A stretch of DNA of 64,000 bases, taken from the NCBI GenBank assembly GCA_934045075.1, contig OW203748.1, positions 10,184,794 to 10,248,793 of the forward strand, written 5' to 3'. This DNA is from Yponomeuta sedellus. Lineage: Eukaryota; Arthropoda; Insecta; Lepidoptera; Yponomeutidae. The notes below the pieces were generated by a model that saw only the letters and a program-made list of their open reading frames with translations, searched no databases and was not told the origin of the DNA. Of this stretch, positions 21,365 through 31,607 are shown in pieces. Position 1 is the first letter of the stretch, and every line of letters begins with the position of its first letter. The translations under genes and the position numbers were made by a program.

Positions 21365-21483
21365 ATCACTCGCTTTGTTTTGCTTGTCATTACTTATTTA
21401 TTTTATTCTCTAGGAAGAAAATAAATAAATTACTACATAACTTACTACATTTTCATTTTATTTTTTCAAATAACAACAGGGAC

Positions 21484-21617
21484 ACGTCTGTCAAATTTCG
21501 CTCGGCGCAGATTAATTTTGACAGCCGTATTCCGGTTCTTCTATGGTCACGCCTGTAAGCGCCATCTATGAATTAATTTGTGAACTTGTGCTGAAAACGG
21601 TCCATTGCAAACGAGTA
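21484..21617 (-). mobile_element. MITE K, partial
   Basis: GGGACACGTCTGTCAAATTT...AATTTTGACAGCCGTATTCC...GCGCCATCTATGAATTAATT...GTGCTGAAAACGG: the right half of the family with its TIR. Confidence 0.65.
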
Positions 21618-21810
21618 TGGGCTTAATCCGCGACACGTATCAAATTTGATGCGATAAATGAATATTCCCTATAGTATTTAACGTAAGAAACCGAAAAATA
21701 TTGATTTTGCTTTGTAAATATGCAGGATGGCTGCAAAATTTGCAAAGTAAAAAAAATTTTTTTTTTCAAAAAGTCAATCTTTGTTTACAATTTTTTGGAC
21801 TTCAAACCAT

Positions 21811-21976
21811 AGACAAAAATGGCTGACCGCGTTTTTGGCTGTTTAGGAAAATTAAAATAAATTTTCATAATTCTTTTAGGCCCTCAAAAAATATAGGTAC
21901 TAAAATATTTTTCGGTCTAATGGAAGAGTTATTTACCGTTTAAGACTTACTTGAAAAGAGAGTCAAATAGCAGATT
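21811..21976. repeat. Interspersed repeat, copy 2
   Basis: Counterpart of 3-172. It ends where a short SINE-tail-like sequence (ACCTCGGTGGGCACGAGTGG) begins. Confidence 0.7.
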
Positions 21977-22141
21977 ACCACCTCGGTGGGCACGAGTGGT
22001 AATTAAGGACAGAAGGCTTTGAGCCCTGCACTGGGAAGTTTAGAGGCTACTTACACAAAATATGTTCAGTATTATATTAACACATAGCAGCTGTTGATTT
22101 TCCATAGATAATACATAAAATAAAATAGTGTGAACGGAGTT

Positions 22142-22350
22142 TAAAAACCTATTTAGAGGCTAAAAATTTCACCCATGCCGGGATTCGAACCCGCAACCTC
22201 TGGCTATCCGTACCAGCGCTCTACCAATTGAGCCAATGGCCAATTGAGTCGGCCATTGGCTCAATTGGTAGAGCGCTGGTACGGATAGCCAGAGGTTGCG
22301 GGTTCGAATCCCGGCATGGGTGAAATTTTTAGCCTCTAAATAGGTTTTTA
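22142..22350. mobile_element. Perfect palindrome of a tRNA-like element (100-bp arms)
   Basis: Arms 22142-22241 and 22251-22350 are exact reverse complements by base-by-base reading, with a 9-nt spacer. Each arm carries a tRNA-like core (D arm GGCTCAATTGGTAGAGC; T arm GGTTGCGGGTTCGAATCCC) followed by the conserved tail GAAATTTTTAGCCTCTAAAT. Head-to-head dimer of family T. Confidence 0.9.
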
Positions 22351-22400
22351 AATTTGTTCCTTAGCACGGGTTAGTGCATTAAAAATAAAAATAGTGTAAT

Positions 22401-22712
22401 CATGTGGGTACAGTGATATCGTTCCGATGTTAAACCTAACTGCAAAGTAGGTAGTCGGGGCTGTAAGTAATGCAATTTGCTTAATTCAGATGTCGCTGCC
22501 TGTACGTAATACAGAGAATATTTTAAAGAGGTTCGAAATTTCACTGATGCCGTGAGTCGCCCATTGGCTCAATTGGTAGAGCGCTGGTACGGATAGCCAG
22601 AGGTTGCGGGTTCGAATCCCGGCATGGGTGAAATTTTTAGCCTCTAAATAGGTTTTTAAATTTGTTCCTAAGCACGGGTTAGTGCATTAAAAATAAAAAT
22701 AGTGTGAACGGA
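22401..22712 (+). mobile_element. Family T element, full form
   Basis: Order: CATGTGGGTACAGTGATATC, GCAAAGTAGGTAGTCGGGGC, GATGTCGCTGCCTGTACGTA, tRNA-like core with A and B boxes, TTTTTAGCCTCTAAATAGG, and the tail AGCACGGGTTAGTGCATTAA. The same order is found at 37605-37860 and 55655-55915. The tRNA-like part is internal rather than 5'. The anticodon loop region reads TACGGAT, as in tRNA-Arg(ACG), but the stem does not fold well. Confidence 0.75.
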
Positions 22713-23095
22713 GTTGCTGACATAAGAAGTTCTTAGTATAATAATAAGTCTTCCGACATAGCAGGAAGACCAATTCTTCTACTGCTTCAAAATGTACACA
22801 GAATTGTCTTTATGAAGTATTATATTATATAAACCATGGACTTGTATAAACTATTTCAGCTGCTGTACTGTCTTCTAATTGTCTAATACGAGTATGAGCT
22901 TTTTAACAAAATAATCCTAACGACTTTCACGGAATTACTCATCTCTTTAATCCCCGAAAGTAAAAGTAAACAGACCGCCCACGAGGAACGTGCCTCGTGG
23001 CGCGCTGACGTCACCAAGTTAGGAGAGACACATTGGAGAAAAATAGTAGCGACGCAGTCGCGTGATAAACGTCATGGAACGAAATATCAATATCG

Positions 23096-23452
23096 TTGTC
23101 AAGCCGTATATGTCCCCACTCCTGGGGCACGGTCTCTTCATGCATCGCAGGAAGGTTAGGCCATACTCCACCACGGGGGCCAAGTCCGGGTTGGTGGAGG
23201 ATTGTAAGACAGTGGCCGGCCTTACTGTCAGAAGTTATCAAGCCGCCCATAAGGCCTCTGACATGGCTTAACGACTGCCATTATATGACAGCCGGCACCA
23301 ACGGCTTAGCGTGCGAAGCACGAAAGCGCTCGGAAAAATCCCACCAGCGGTAGTAACGTGACGGTCACCCAGCCTGTACCTGACCGCGGATGTTGTTGCT
23401 TAACCAAGTGATTGATTCCAATCACTCGGTTTGCTTAGGCCACGAGCGCTCC
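23096..23452 (-). mobile_element. Family L retroposon, near full length
   Basis: As 21001-21364, minus orientation, from the antisense 3' end (TATGTCCCCACTCCTGGGGC) to the 5' end TTAGGCCACGAGCGCTC. Confidence 0.75.
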
Positions 23453-23639
23453 CATATATCAATATGCATAAAAAATCAAAAGATTCTTGTCCAACTTTTT
23501 TCAAAACTATCTAGATTTTGTAAATGGACATTATTTTATTTATTAACATTTTTATCGCATACAAATATAGTATTCAATAGCAATGCAGCAGACTTAATGC
23601 TACATTTTCTACCAGTCATTCTTTATTTGTAATGACCAT

Positions 23640-23770
23640 TTGACCTCTGACACGGTTAGCCAGAGGTCGCGGGCTCGAGTCCCGGCATGGGTGGAATTAT
23701 TAGCCTCTAAATAGGTTTTTTAAAACTGTCCGAAGCAGGACGTTAGTGCAATAAAAATAATATAATTATT
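23640..23770 (+). mobile_element. Family T fragment
   Basis: GGTTAGCCAGAGGTCGCGGG then CTCGAGTCCCGGCATGGG, the TTAGCCTCTAAATAGG tail and GACGTTAGTGCAATAAAAAT. Confidence 0.6.
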
Positions 23771-23937
23771 TTTTATGTTCAATATTATCAAATAAATCAT
23801 AGTCTCTTGAATAAAACACTTTGATTTGATTTGATCGCACAGAAAATATCGTGAAGAAACCTGATAGGTGTCCTCACACGCTGCCGCGGTTCGGAACTAT
23901 TCATTTGGCAAAACTCTCTCTCTTTCTCTTTGACTTT

Positions 23938-24300
23938 AGAGCGGTGGTAGCTCCGTGGGTAGAACCATGGACTGGCAAGCGAGAGCCCCAGGTTCGATCC
24001 CGAGTGCGGGCATGTACCAATGACTTTGTTTAATTCCAAAGTTACGTACATTTGCGAATTCGTAGTCGCAATACCATACGCTAACTGTGAAGGAAAACAT
24101 CGTGAGGAAACCCGCGGCATGGTTGGCTCCGCACGTATTGACTAGTCTTTCCAGTGGGCTAGGCCGACTAAGCTGTCAGGATTGTATAAGTGCTGGGCAA
24201 GCCTACACCATCTATAAAATCATGTCCCAGGCACTACAGCGTCGGAGTGGTCCCTCCACCCATCTAGGGTGAGTGAGGATACCACTGGACGCTGTATAAA
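23938..24300 (+). mobile_element. tRNA-derived SINE (family S), full form
   Basis: A-box-like GCGGTGGTAGCTCCGTGGGT, B-box-like CCAGGTTCGATCCCGAG, central core GAAGGAAAACATCGTGAGGA, then GGCTAGGCCGACTAAGCTG and CTACAGCGTCGGAGTGGTCC. A second full copy is at 59703-60065. Lepidopteran SINEs share this core. Confidence 0.8.
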
Positions 24301-24957
24301 ATCATCTCATTCATTACGTAGATGCAAAAAGGCCAATCATCATCTCTCTTTCTATCTCTCAGAAAGAGTGAAGCCCGATGCCATGCAGTGGGCAGTATGA
24401 AGGCTCCATAAAAGATATCGCGATCGTTCCATTCCGCCAACTTGAGTTAGTTTGTCCCGAGTTTCGATTCAAACTGTTTGCACTAGACGGAAGCGCGGTT
24501 GATATCGGTTTTCTTGTTCAAGGACGTATTGTATAGCTGCTATTGAAGGGCGAATGCGAATGAAATAGAAGGTACAGTACTACACATCACAAAAGTCCCT
24601 TCGGGAATCTACGTTCGCGCAGACTAGGAAGAAGTGTAACGAAAGTACCCGAAGCTATAATTACATTCAACACGATCTTTAACCGATACGGTTAAGGTAC
24701 AGAATTGATTGCCGCAGTAGCGCTACCTATTTCGCTCACGCTAATATTGCCAAACTAATAGTCACCTGCATCGATGACGTTGAATCAACCAATAGCAGCA
24801 AAGGCGCGCGGCCTTCCATAACATGAAACTATCTGATTGGTCGATCAACTTGCCGCACATCCAAAATTTGGTCATCTACGCAGTACAACCGCGAGACTTA
24901 TTTCTTGTGTAGCACTGTAGATAGCTAGATAAATCATTAAACTGCAAGAGCATCTAA
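24301..24957. other. Non-repetitive, moderately GC stretch without gene
   Basis: SINE tail (GATGCCATGCAGTGGGCAG) to about 24400, then unique sequence with two CCAAT-type motifs (CAACCAATAGCAG, TGATTGGTCGATC). No ORF or start supported. Confidence 0.35.
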
Positions 24958-25085
24958 GATGGAGTTTACTCGTTCAGTCTGGCGTCAGTCAATTCCATCA
25001 GTCTGACGCCAGTCTAATTGTCTATTCAGTGGACTGATATTTGAATATTTTGATGCTTCATCAGTCTGGCTGGCATCTAAGGGAG
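24958..25085. mobile_element. MITE H, truncated
   Basis: AGATGGAGTTTACTCGTTCA, AATTCCATCAGTCTGACGCC, ATTTTGATGCTTCATCAGTC match 6339-6528. The right TIR is missing. Confidence 0.6.
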
Positions 25086-25294
25086 CCCAGGGTCAAGATA
25101 AAAGTGTTATCCCACTACCGGGTAGCGGTATTATTATAACTCTTATTAATTATTCATTTCACAAAGGATAATATATACAAAAGGTTTATTGCTCATTGCA
25201 TTTTCTATCAGTCAACACGCTGGAGGTACGGGAGAGGCAAAGGTTAAAAACTAATAGATAGAAATAGAAATGTAAGTAGTAAATGTAGAAATTG

Positions 25295-25395
25295 CTTTTA
25301 GCAACAAGGCCGCCAATTGTATTTGATCTTTTGTATCTGCCGTTTTTGTAACTATTTTCCGGTATACAATAAAGAATATTCTTATCTTAAATGTA
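25295..25395 (+). mobile_element. LINE 3' end preceding the microsatellite
   Basis: AACAAGGCCGCCAATTGTAT...GTATACAATAAAGAATATTC. The same tail type occurs at 61980-62090. The polyadenylation-like AATAAAG is followed directly by ATGTATG repeats. Confidence 0.6.
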
Positions 25396-25665
25396 TGCAT
25401 GTGTGTGTGTGTATGTATGTATGTATGTATGTATGTATGTATGTATGTATGTATGTATGTATGTATGTATGTATGTATGTATGTATGTATGTATGTATGT
25501 ATGTATGTATGTATGTATGTATGTATGTATGTTTGTATGTATGTATGTATGTATGAATGTATGTATGTATGTATGTATGTATGTATGTATGTATGTATGT
25601 ATGTATGTATGTATGTATGTATGTATGTATGTATGTATGTATGTATGTATGTATGTATGAATATT
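25390..25665 (+). repeat. (TATG)n microsatellite, about 275 bp
   Basis: Nearly pure TATG with a GTGTGTGT start and rare TTTG and AATG variants. It produces spurious Met-Tyr-Val-Cys reading frames. Confidence 0.98.
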
Positions 25666-25936
25666 TGAATATTTGAATGTATATTTTATTGAGCTTAGAG
25701 TTTCCTAAGCCACCTCTATTTGTGTGTTATTAGATTTAACAAAAAGTCAACGTTATGTTGGAGGGAAACCGTTGAGAAACACGTATCTGTACTTTGCATT
25801 ATTACTAAGTATATTCGTCTGGGACGAATATAGTAATAATGCAAGTACAGAAGGACTATAAAATTAAATGATATACCTATATGAATGAAATGAAATGTTT
25901 TCATTTCAAACCGAGATCCATATATACATTTGCGTA

Positions 25937-26442
25937 AGTAATTGACAACGTTTCAATTTTTTAGCATAGGTACGTATTTTACTGTCTTAAAGGAAACTAG
26001 ATACGAAATGTGAAATAAAACGACCCATTTTTTTTTTTTTCGGAATTTCGATGATTGTATAATTTTCTGTTTGAATTTCATCTTATTCTAAAAGGAGTAA
26101 CCGCCAAATGACGTCCCACATACGGCTTAATAATACTAACACCCTTGCCGCCTTTTTTAAAAACCATTAGAATTAGGGAAAGGAAAAGTAACTTCTCCGA
26201 CATGACATTTGAATGAAATTGAAAATGACATATCCGTCATATCATTTTTAATATTAGGCAACGGTACCTCCTCATTCCAACGTATGTGTGACGTCATCAC
26301 ACAATTTAGGTTTTTATTTATTTTCTCTGAAATTAAGCAATAATAAAAATTCCAAATATTTTTTTCGTAATCAAGATAGAAAAATTAAGAAACGGTATTT
26401 TTAGTTTTGCGCTTTGTAAAATATGAAATGTTGTCAATTAAT
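25937..26442. mobile_element. Element D, truncated copy
   Basis: Shares AATTGACAACGTTTCAATTT-like start, AAACTAGATACGAAA, CGCCAAATGACGTC, GGCAACGGTACCTCCTCATT and GAAATGTTGTCAATT with 57895-58394. The terminal inverted repeats seen there are absent here. Confidence 0.65.
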
Positions 26443-26506
26443 AGCTATTTAAAATAATACATGTCACATTGTTTCACAAAAGTCATCAAAACATTTACTA
26501 AAAATT

Positions 26507-26612
26507 TAAAAACCTATTTAGAGGCTAAAAATTTCACCCACGAAATTTTTAGCCTCTAAATAGGTTTTTAAATTTGTTCCTTAGCACGGGTTAGTGCATT
26601 AAAATAAAAATA
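26507..26612. mobile_element. Short family T inverted dimer
   Basis: Arms 26507-26535 and 26542-26570 (29 bp, TAAAAACCTATTTAGAGGCT... and its complement) with a 6-nt spacer, then the tail GCACGGGTTAGTGCATTAAA. No tRNA-like core remains. Confidence 0.8.
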
Positions 26613-26639
26613 GTATAATTTACTAAAAAGTCAATTATA

Positions 26640-26920
26640 ACGCGTCCGCAAGCAGTAATGGTTACCATCTTATTGTGGCCTCCATACCAACATCAACCAT
26701 CTCACAGACAAATAGCGACAGAAAAAGAAACGGGTAGCATCCATGCATTCGCTTGTTAGGTACCTATAAAATATTCTCCCTCGAAATTACCCCCTCTATC
26801 GTCAAAACGTGTTTGGCTTCCCAAGGGTCCTAAACTGCACTGTACTCCAGACTACAAAATTAACGTTACATAGCTACCGTGCTCTACAAACTGTACAGTT
26901 TTTTACAGTATTTTATTGCT
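26640..26920. other. Unique stretch, nothing recognised
   Basis: No supported ORF or repeat. Confidence 0.4.
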
Positions 26921-27097
26921 AAATAGCTGGTGCCCGCGACTTCGTCTACGGAGGATTATCGGATAGATTTTTTCCTACGTACTTGACACTTATCGTCATA
27001 TTTTTGACAATACACACAATATCTTTATAAATTGTAGCCTATGTGTTATCCTGGTGTATAAACTATATTATTGTAAGGTTTCATTAAAATCCATTCA

Positions 27098-28990
27098 GGC
27101 CAGTATTACAGAAGCGTACTCAAGCGCCAATCTCTACTTAAGACTAGTTTTGAGTATGATTTAATTTTAGAACGTTACTTGAGTCTAGATTCATCAAGCG
27201 CGACTCAACTGAGTAATAGCTAATTCGAGAACGATACTTGGGTAGCAATCTCTACTTAAGCAAAGATCAAATCTGTATTTACTCAAGTGTGGTCGGAACC
27301 ACGCTTGAGAGTCGATCGGCCAGTTATTATAATGTCAATTTGGAATGTTTATTGCAAAATTCGTATTCGTATACCTTGATTACTATGACGAAATAATTAA
27401 TGATAGCAGCAGCCGCTTAGGCATTTAAGGGACGCTAAAGACCCCTACTGCATGGATTCTAATAAGTGTTTATGTGCAAAAACAATTACATTAATATTGG
27501 GGTGATTTCATTGAAAAAATTTCACGCAACACTACCTACTATGAAAACCAGGCAAGGACATCACAAACATGAAAGTACACCGAGACTGTGGCTCCTTGTA
27601 CAAATATAGGCCCACAGTGGGAATCGAACCCACAAGCTCGGTCTTGGTAACCAAGCGCCTTAGCGGCTAGGCCAACATGACAGTCACAAAAGGAATAAAT
27701 AAAATAATCAGTAAAACAATCTCAGCTTTTTTATTGCTCATAAAATTGGAAATAATTGAAACATATCCTATAAATCCACTGTGTTGAAGATGACTTTTTA
27801 TCTTCCTCGAGGAGGATCCTCTCCACTGCGGTGAAGTTGAAGTTTTATTTTCAACGAGCAGGTTTCTCTTCACTGTGGTGAAGTTGAAGTTTTATGTTCA
27901 ACAAGCAGGTTCCTCTTCACTGTGGTGAAGTTGAAGTTTTATGTTCAACGAGCAGGTTCCTCTCCACTGCAGTGAAGTTGAAGTTTTATGTTCAACAAGC
28001 AGGTTCCTCTCCACTGCGGTGAAGTTGAAGTTTTATGTTCAACAAGCAGGTTCCTCTTCACTGTGGTGAAGTTGAAGTGTTATGTTCAACGAGCAGGTTC
28101 CTCTCCACTGCGGTGAAGTAGAAGTTTTATGTTCAATGAGCAGGTTTCTCTCCGCTGCGGTGAAGTTGAAGTTTTATGTTCAATGAGCAGGTTCCTCTCC
28201 GCTGCGGTGAATTTTAAGTTTTATGTTCAACAAGCAGGTTCCTCTCCACTGCGGTGAAGTTGAAGTTTTATGTTACATGAGCAGGTTCCTCTTCACTGCG
28301 ATGAAGTTGACTTTTTATCTTCTACGAGGAGGACCCTCTCCATTGCAGTGAAGTTGACTTGTTATGTTCCACAAGGAGGATCCTCTCCACTACGGTGAAG
28401 TTCCATTTTCTCACACCTCGTTTCAAAACAGCGATTAATGTTCAAATTATACCAAACCGACTATGTACAGATATTAGTAAATTTAGTAAACAAACGTAAA
28501 TAAACAGACAGACGTCAAGAGAATTGTGGAATTATTTTAAAGCAGACATTTGTTACGTTCCGTTCTGTACTCAAAGCGAATAAATGAATTAAGAAGCGTG
28601 AACGTTTTGCTTCCTTTAAATATACGGTTCACTACAAACTAATAACGAAATAAAGAAACTTGGAACATTTTTATTTCCGAATAAATAAAAACTATTTTAG
28701 TTTCCTCTGTATATTTCACATAATTTACTAAGTTTCATCGTCACGTTTTTGTAAAATGCGTAAAACGGAATAAAAATCTACACTAGTATTTTTCTTGTCA
28801 TGGAAAACAAACTTTGATCATAGACAATCTGATTGCAGTTCTGAATCTCTACTTAAGCAGTGATTGGCTGATCTCTACTCAAGAACTGTTTGAAAATAAA
28901 GGGAGTGCTTGAGCATCGATTTAACGCTCAAGTAATGATTGAGTGATCTGAGATCAATCTGTGCTTGAGCATCGTTCTGTAATACCGGCC
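27098..28990. mobile_element. TIR element with 47-bp minisatellite (copy B)
   Basis: Left GGCCAGTATTACAGAAGCG, right ...ACCGGCC. TCA at 27095-27097 and 28991-28993 is a 3-bp TSD. Interior as copy A (6556-10115) without its nested elements, so it shows the empty sites. The tRNA-like segment is at 27605-27682. Confidence 0.85.
27800..28395. repeat. 47-bp minisatellite in copy B, about 13 units
   Basis: Same unit as at 7566-8256 (CAGGTTCCTCTCCACTGCGG, TGAAGTTGAAGTTTTATG). Unit order and variants differ from copy A. Confidence 0.9.
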
Positions 28991-28994
28991 TCAG

Positions 28995-29296
28995 AGTGCT
29001 TAGTGCGAGTTTGACAGATCCAGTCGACTAACTTTACTACCGCGTTAATCGAGCATTGAGTAGTGAGTATGAGTAAGTTAACCGTTCGAACTGGCAAAAC
29101 GCTGTCTCAGTACAACTCGCACTCGCGTTTATTCGTGTTTTGGCTGGTAAACGTGTTCACTTCTCAACGTAAGCCATTACTCGCTACTCGCAATTTTAAT
29201 TTCCATACTTGTCACTAGGTGGGGCTTCCTCGATGCCATAGAAATATGAGTTTACGTTAACGCGATCGAGTAGTTAAAAAACTCGCACTAAGCACT
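28995..29296 (-). mobile_element. CWG-type MITE, solitary copy in Helitron 1
   Basis: TIRs AGTGCTTAGTGCGAG / CTCGCACTAAGCACT; CAG at 28992-28994 and 29297-29299. Same family as the tandem array at 53306-54627, opposite orientation. Confidence 0.85.
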
Positions 29297-29370
29297 CAGT
29301 AGCTTTTACGTGAAAGAATAACAAACATCCATCCACTTACAAACTTTCGCGTTTATAATATTAGTAAGGA

Positions 29371-29608
29371 CTAGCTGTGCCCCGCGGTGTTACCCGCGGT
29401 TTATTAGGGAAAATAATTGATTTTCCCACGAGAATAAGATATATTCCAGCAGTAAAACGTAGCCTTCAAGGGTGTCTTAATAATAAAATTTGGCAAAAAA
29501 AAGCTTAATAATTTTTTTTGCCAAATTTTATTATAATCGCTCCAGCCGTTCAGACGTGGAGAAGTAACAAACATACACACTCTTTCGCCTTTATAATTAT
29601 CAGTGTGA
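29371..29608 (-). mobile_element. Helitron 2 (minus), abutting Helitron 1
   Basis: On the minus strand it starts TC at 29608 (TCACACTGATAATTATAAAG), has GGCGAAAGAGTGTGTATG, and ends CCGCGGGGCACAGCTAG at 29371. The next minus-strand base is the TC of Helitron 1. An inverted AATAATAAAATTTGGCAAAA pair lies at about 29488-29535. Confidence 0.8.
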
Positions 29609-29884
29609 TAGTGTGACGTGATTTTACAAAATTAAATACTGATTGCGATTGCGTACTGGAACCGTATAAAAATACTGAAATGCGAAAATTAAGTCTGGAT
29701 TTCACGAGCAAACCAAGACTTTTTCGTGTATTTAATAATAAGCTTATTAAGGGCAGTGACTATGCTATCCAGTGTGGTGACAGGTAATGCTATGCTGCCA
29801 GCCTTCTAGGCACCTCACCGGCGGATGACAACTAACAACGACGAAATTGCCCTGATTTTCCAATTTAAATAATTCTTCTTAGCA

Positions 29885-30510
29885 ATGTACGAAGAATTTA
29901 AATTGGTAAATGATTCACTTGTCAAGTTGAGTGAACAAATAAATTCTTGGGAACCAGTGCTTAAGTGCATGAGACCCCTTGCTAGAAGTGTGACTGTAGA
30001 GTTAAATTTTAATTTCAATTAATAATCAGTATTTTTAAGTTCATGTAAAATAATTAGTATATAAATTTAATTTTAACTTCAATTACTAATAATCAATATT
30101 GTTGACCTTATATAAAATAATTGGTTGGCCTATTTCGGAACGTAACTTCATAATTAACTTTTGTAATTTTTGCCGAGGGTAGTAACTTAACTGTTAATGC
30201 TTTAATTAAAACTGTTTTTATACGGATTTATGCTCGTTTATTACATTTTTTACACCACGGCACCTGAAAAAGTGCCGAAACGTTGGAAAATTGTAAAAAA
30301 AATAATAAACGAGCATAAATCCGTATAAAAACAGTTTTAATTATGTCTACTGCTCGTGTTAACCTTAGAAAATGTTAATGCTTTCTAAAAGACGTCTGTC
30401 ACCTCAGTCATCCGGGACCACGGCACCTGAAAAAGTGACGAAACCTCGGAAAATTGTAAAAACGTAATAAACGAGCATCAATCCGTATAAAAACAGTTTT
30501 TATAAATTAA
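29885..30510 (+). mobile_element. Penelope-like element (PLE) 3' region with terminal palindrome
   Basis: The ORF tail (SWEPVLKCMRPLARS) and UTR (GTGTGACTGTAGAGTTAA...GGAACGTAACTTCATAATTA) match 32460-32790 and 52864-53255. 30205-30345 is an inverted pair of TTTATACGGATTTATGCTCG around ACCACGGCACCTGAAAAAGT. A further plus copy of the end follows to 30510. Confidence 0.65.
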
Positions 30511-30593
30511 ATAAATTCTTAAAAAAAAATGATATTTAAGAAATTTATTTCTCAATACGAATGCATGGATTCCCTTACTTGAGAAACTATCGG

Positions 30594-30870
30594 TATAAAC
30601 GCTATTTATCCTAGCTTGTCCAATTTAGTAAACAAGAATCATATTTTAAAATAGACATTCGAAGCCAAAACAAGATAATTTCTCGCAAGATAATAATATC
30701 TTGTTTTGGCTTCGAAGAACAAAGTTCACGTTGTTTATAAAATTGGCAGCTTGATCAAGGACCCAGGTTACTTAACTTATGGGAATATGACAGTTTTCAA
30801 CTAAAAAGCCATACTTTACCGGCAGAACCTTGTTTACTAAAATGGGCAAGTAAGATTCAATAGGTATTGT
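30594..30870. mobile_element. Mariner-type MITE (family M), diverged
   Basis: CTATTTATCCTAGCTTGTCC...AATTTAGTAAACAAG left, CTTGTTTACTAAAATGGGCA right. It contains an inner inverted pair CGAAGCCAAAACAAGATAAT near 30660 and 30695. Confidence 0.55.
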
Positions 30871-31017
30871 ATACGGTAACGTTTCGTGACCATTCGCTAA
30901 TAATTTAATAATTCTTAAAAGTAAGCAAAAAATGAATAAGATATATTTTTGTGTTAATTTGATAATAAAATAACAGAGTAGCCATCATGATTCACTCCCA
31001 GAATATCATCAACAACC

Positions 31018-31257
31018 CATCACGTCCCCACCGTGGGGCACGGATCTCTTCTCTGAGGAAGGTATAGGCCTTCCACCACGGGGGCCAAATCTGGATTGGT
31101 GGAGGCTTGGAAGTCTACTGGCTGGTCTTACTGTCAGAATTTTTCAAGCCGCCCTAATGCCTCTGACTTGGCTTAACGACTGCCATCTTATCGACGGCAG
31201 CCGGCGCCAACTGCTTAACGTGCCTTGCGAAGCATGGAACCGCTCGGAAAAATGCCA
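31018..31257 (-). mobile_element. Family L retroposon, diverged
   Basis: Antisense CGTCCCCACCGTGGGGCACG, CCACCACGGGGGCCAAATCT, GCGCCAACTGCTTAACGTGC. Confidence 0.6.
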
Positions 31258-31423
31258 AAAAAACGAGCGATTCCGAATATGTGAATATGTGCTATATTAA
31301 TATGTGCACCTAGCACTACAGCACAAGTTCTAAGTGCCCTCAGACACGCTTCTTAAAGGGAGAGCAGGCTTAAATATCCACAAAGCTTGGTCATACTAGA
31401 ATTTATTCAACTTCAATAAAGCC

Positions 31424-31584
31424 AGGTTTTCACGGTATCAGTGTGCTCGGTCCGAGTGCGCCATCCGAGTAAACTAATACTTCTGGCTATTTTGGTGTTG
31501 TCACGAAAAACCGTCCTAACAGAAGCATTAGTTTACTCGGATGGCGCACTCGGTCCGAGCGTACTAAGACCGTGATAACGCGGC
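31424..31584. mobile_element. Fold-back MITE with GGTCCGAG arms
   Basis: Left arm CTCGGTCCGAGTGCGCCATC then CGAGTAAACTAATACTTCTG; the right arm is its inverse from CAGAAGCATTAGTTTACTCG on. The outer ends TTTTCACGGT / ACCGTGATAA are less perfect. Confidence 0.75.
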
Positions 31585-31607
31585 TTATATGCTAATATTT
31601 TACATTC

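Larger units (their letters stand above)
26923..29370 (-). mobile_element. Helitron 1 (minus), split by two nested elements
   Basis: The 3' end (minus strand GAAGTCGCGGGCACCAGCTA) lies near 26923. Interior continues to ATTTTAATGAAACC at 27070-27090, and resumes at 29300 with GCTTTTACGTGAAAGAATAA. The 5' end TCCTTACTAATATTATAAAC is at 29370. Between lie element B (27098-28990) and a CWG-type MITE (28995-29296). Confidence 0.75.

Noticed and set aside
20844..21413. 189-aa plus-strand ORF
   Set aside because: Mostly antisense of a family L retroposon.
22257..22322. tRNA gene
   Set aside because: A and B boxes are present but the sequence is inside a multi-copy element with fixed flanks, and the anticodon stem folds poorly. 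The same applies to 55815-55885, 57170-57245, 7365-7440 and 27605-27682.
25317..25668. Cys/Tyr/Met/Val repeat proteins
   Set aside because: Translations of the (TATG)n microsatellite.
29815..30018. 67-aa minus-strand ORF
   Set aside because: Antisense of the PLE ORF tail.
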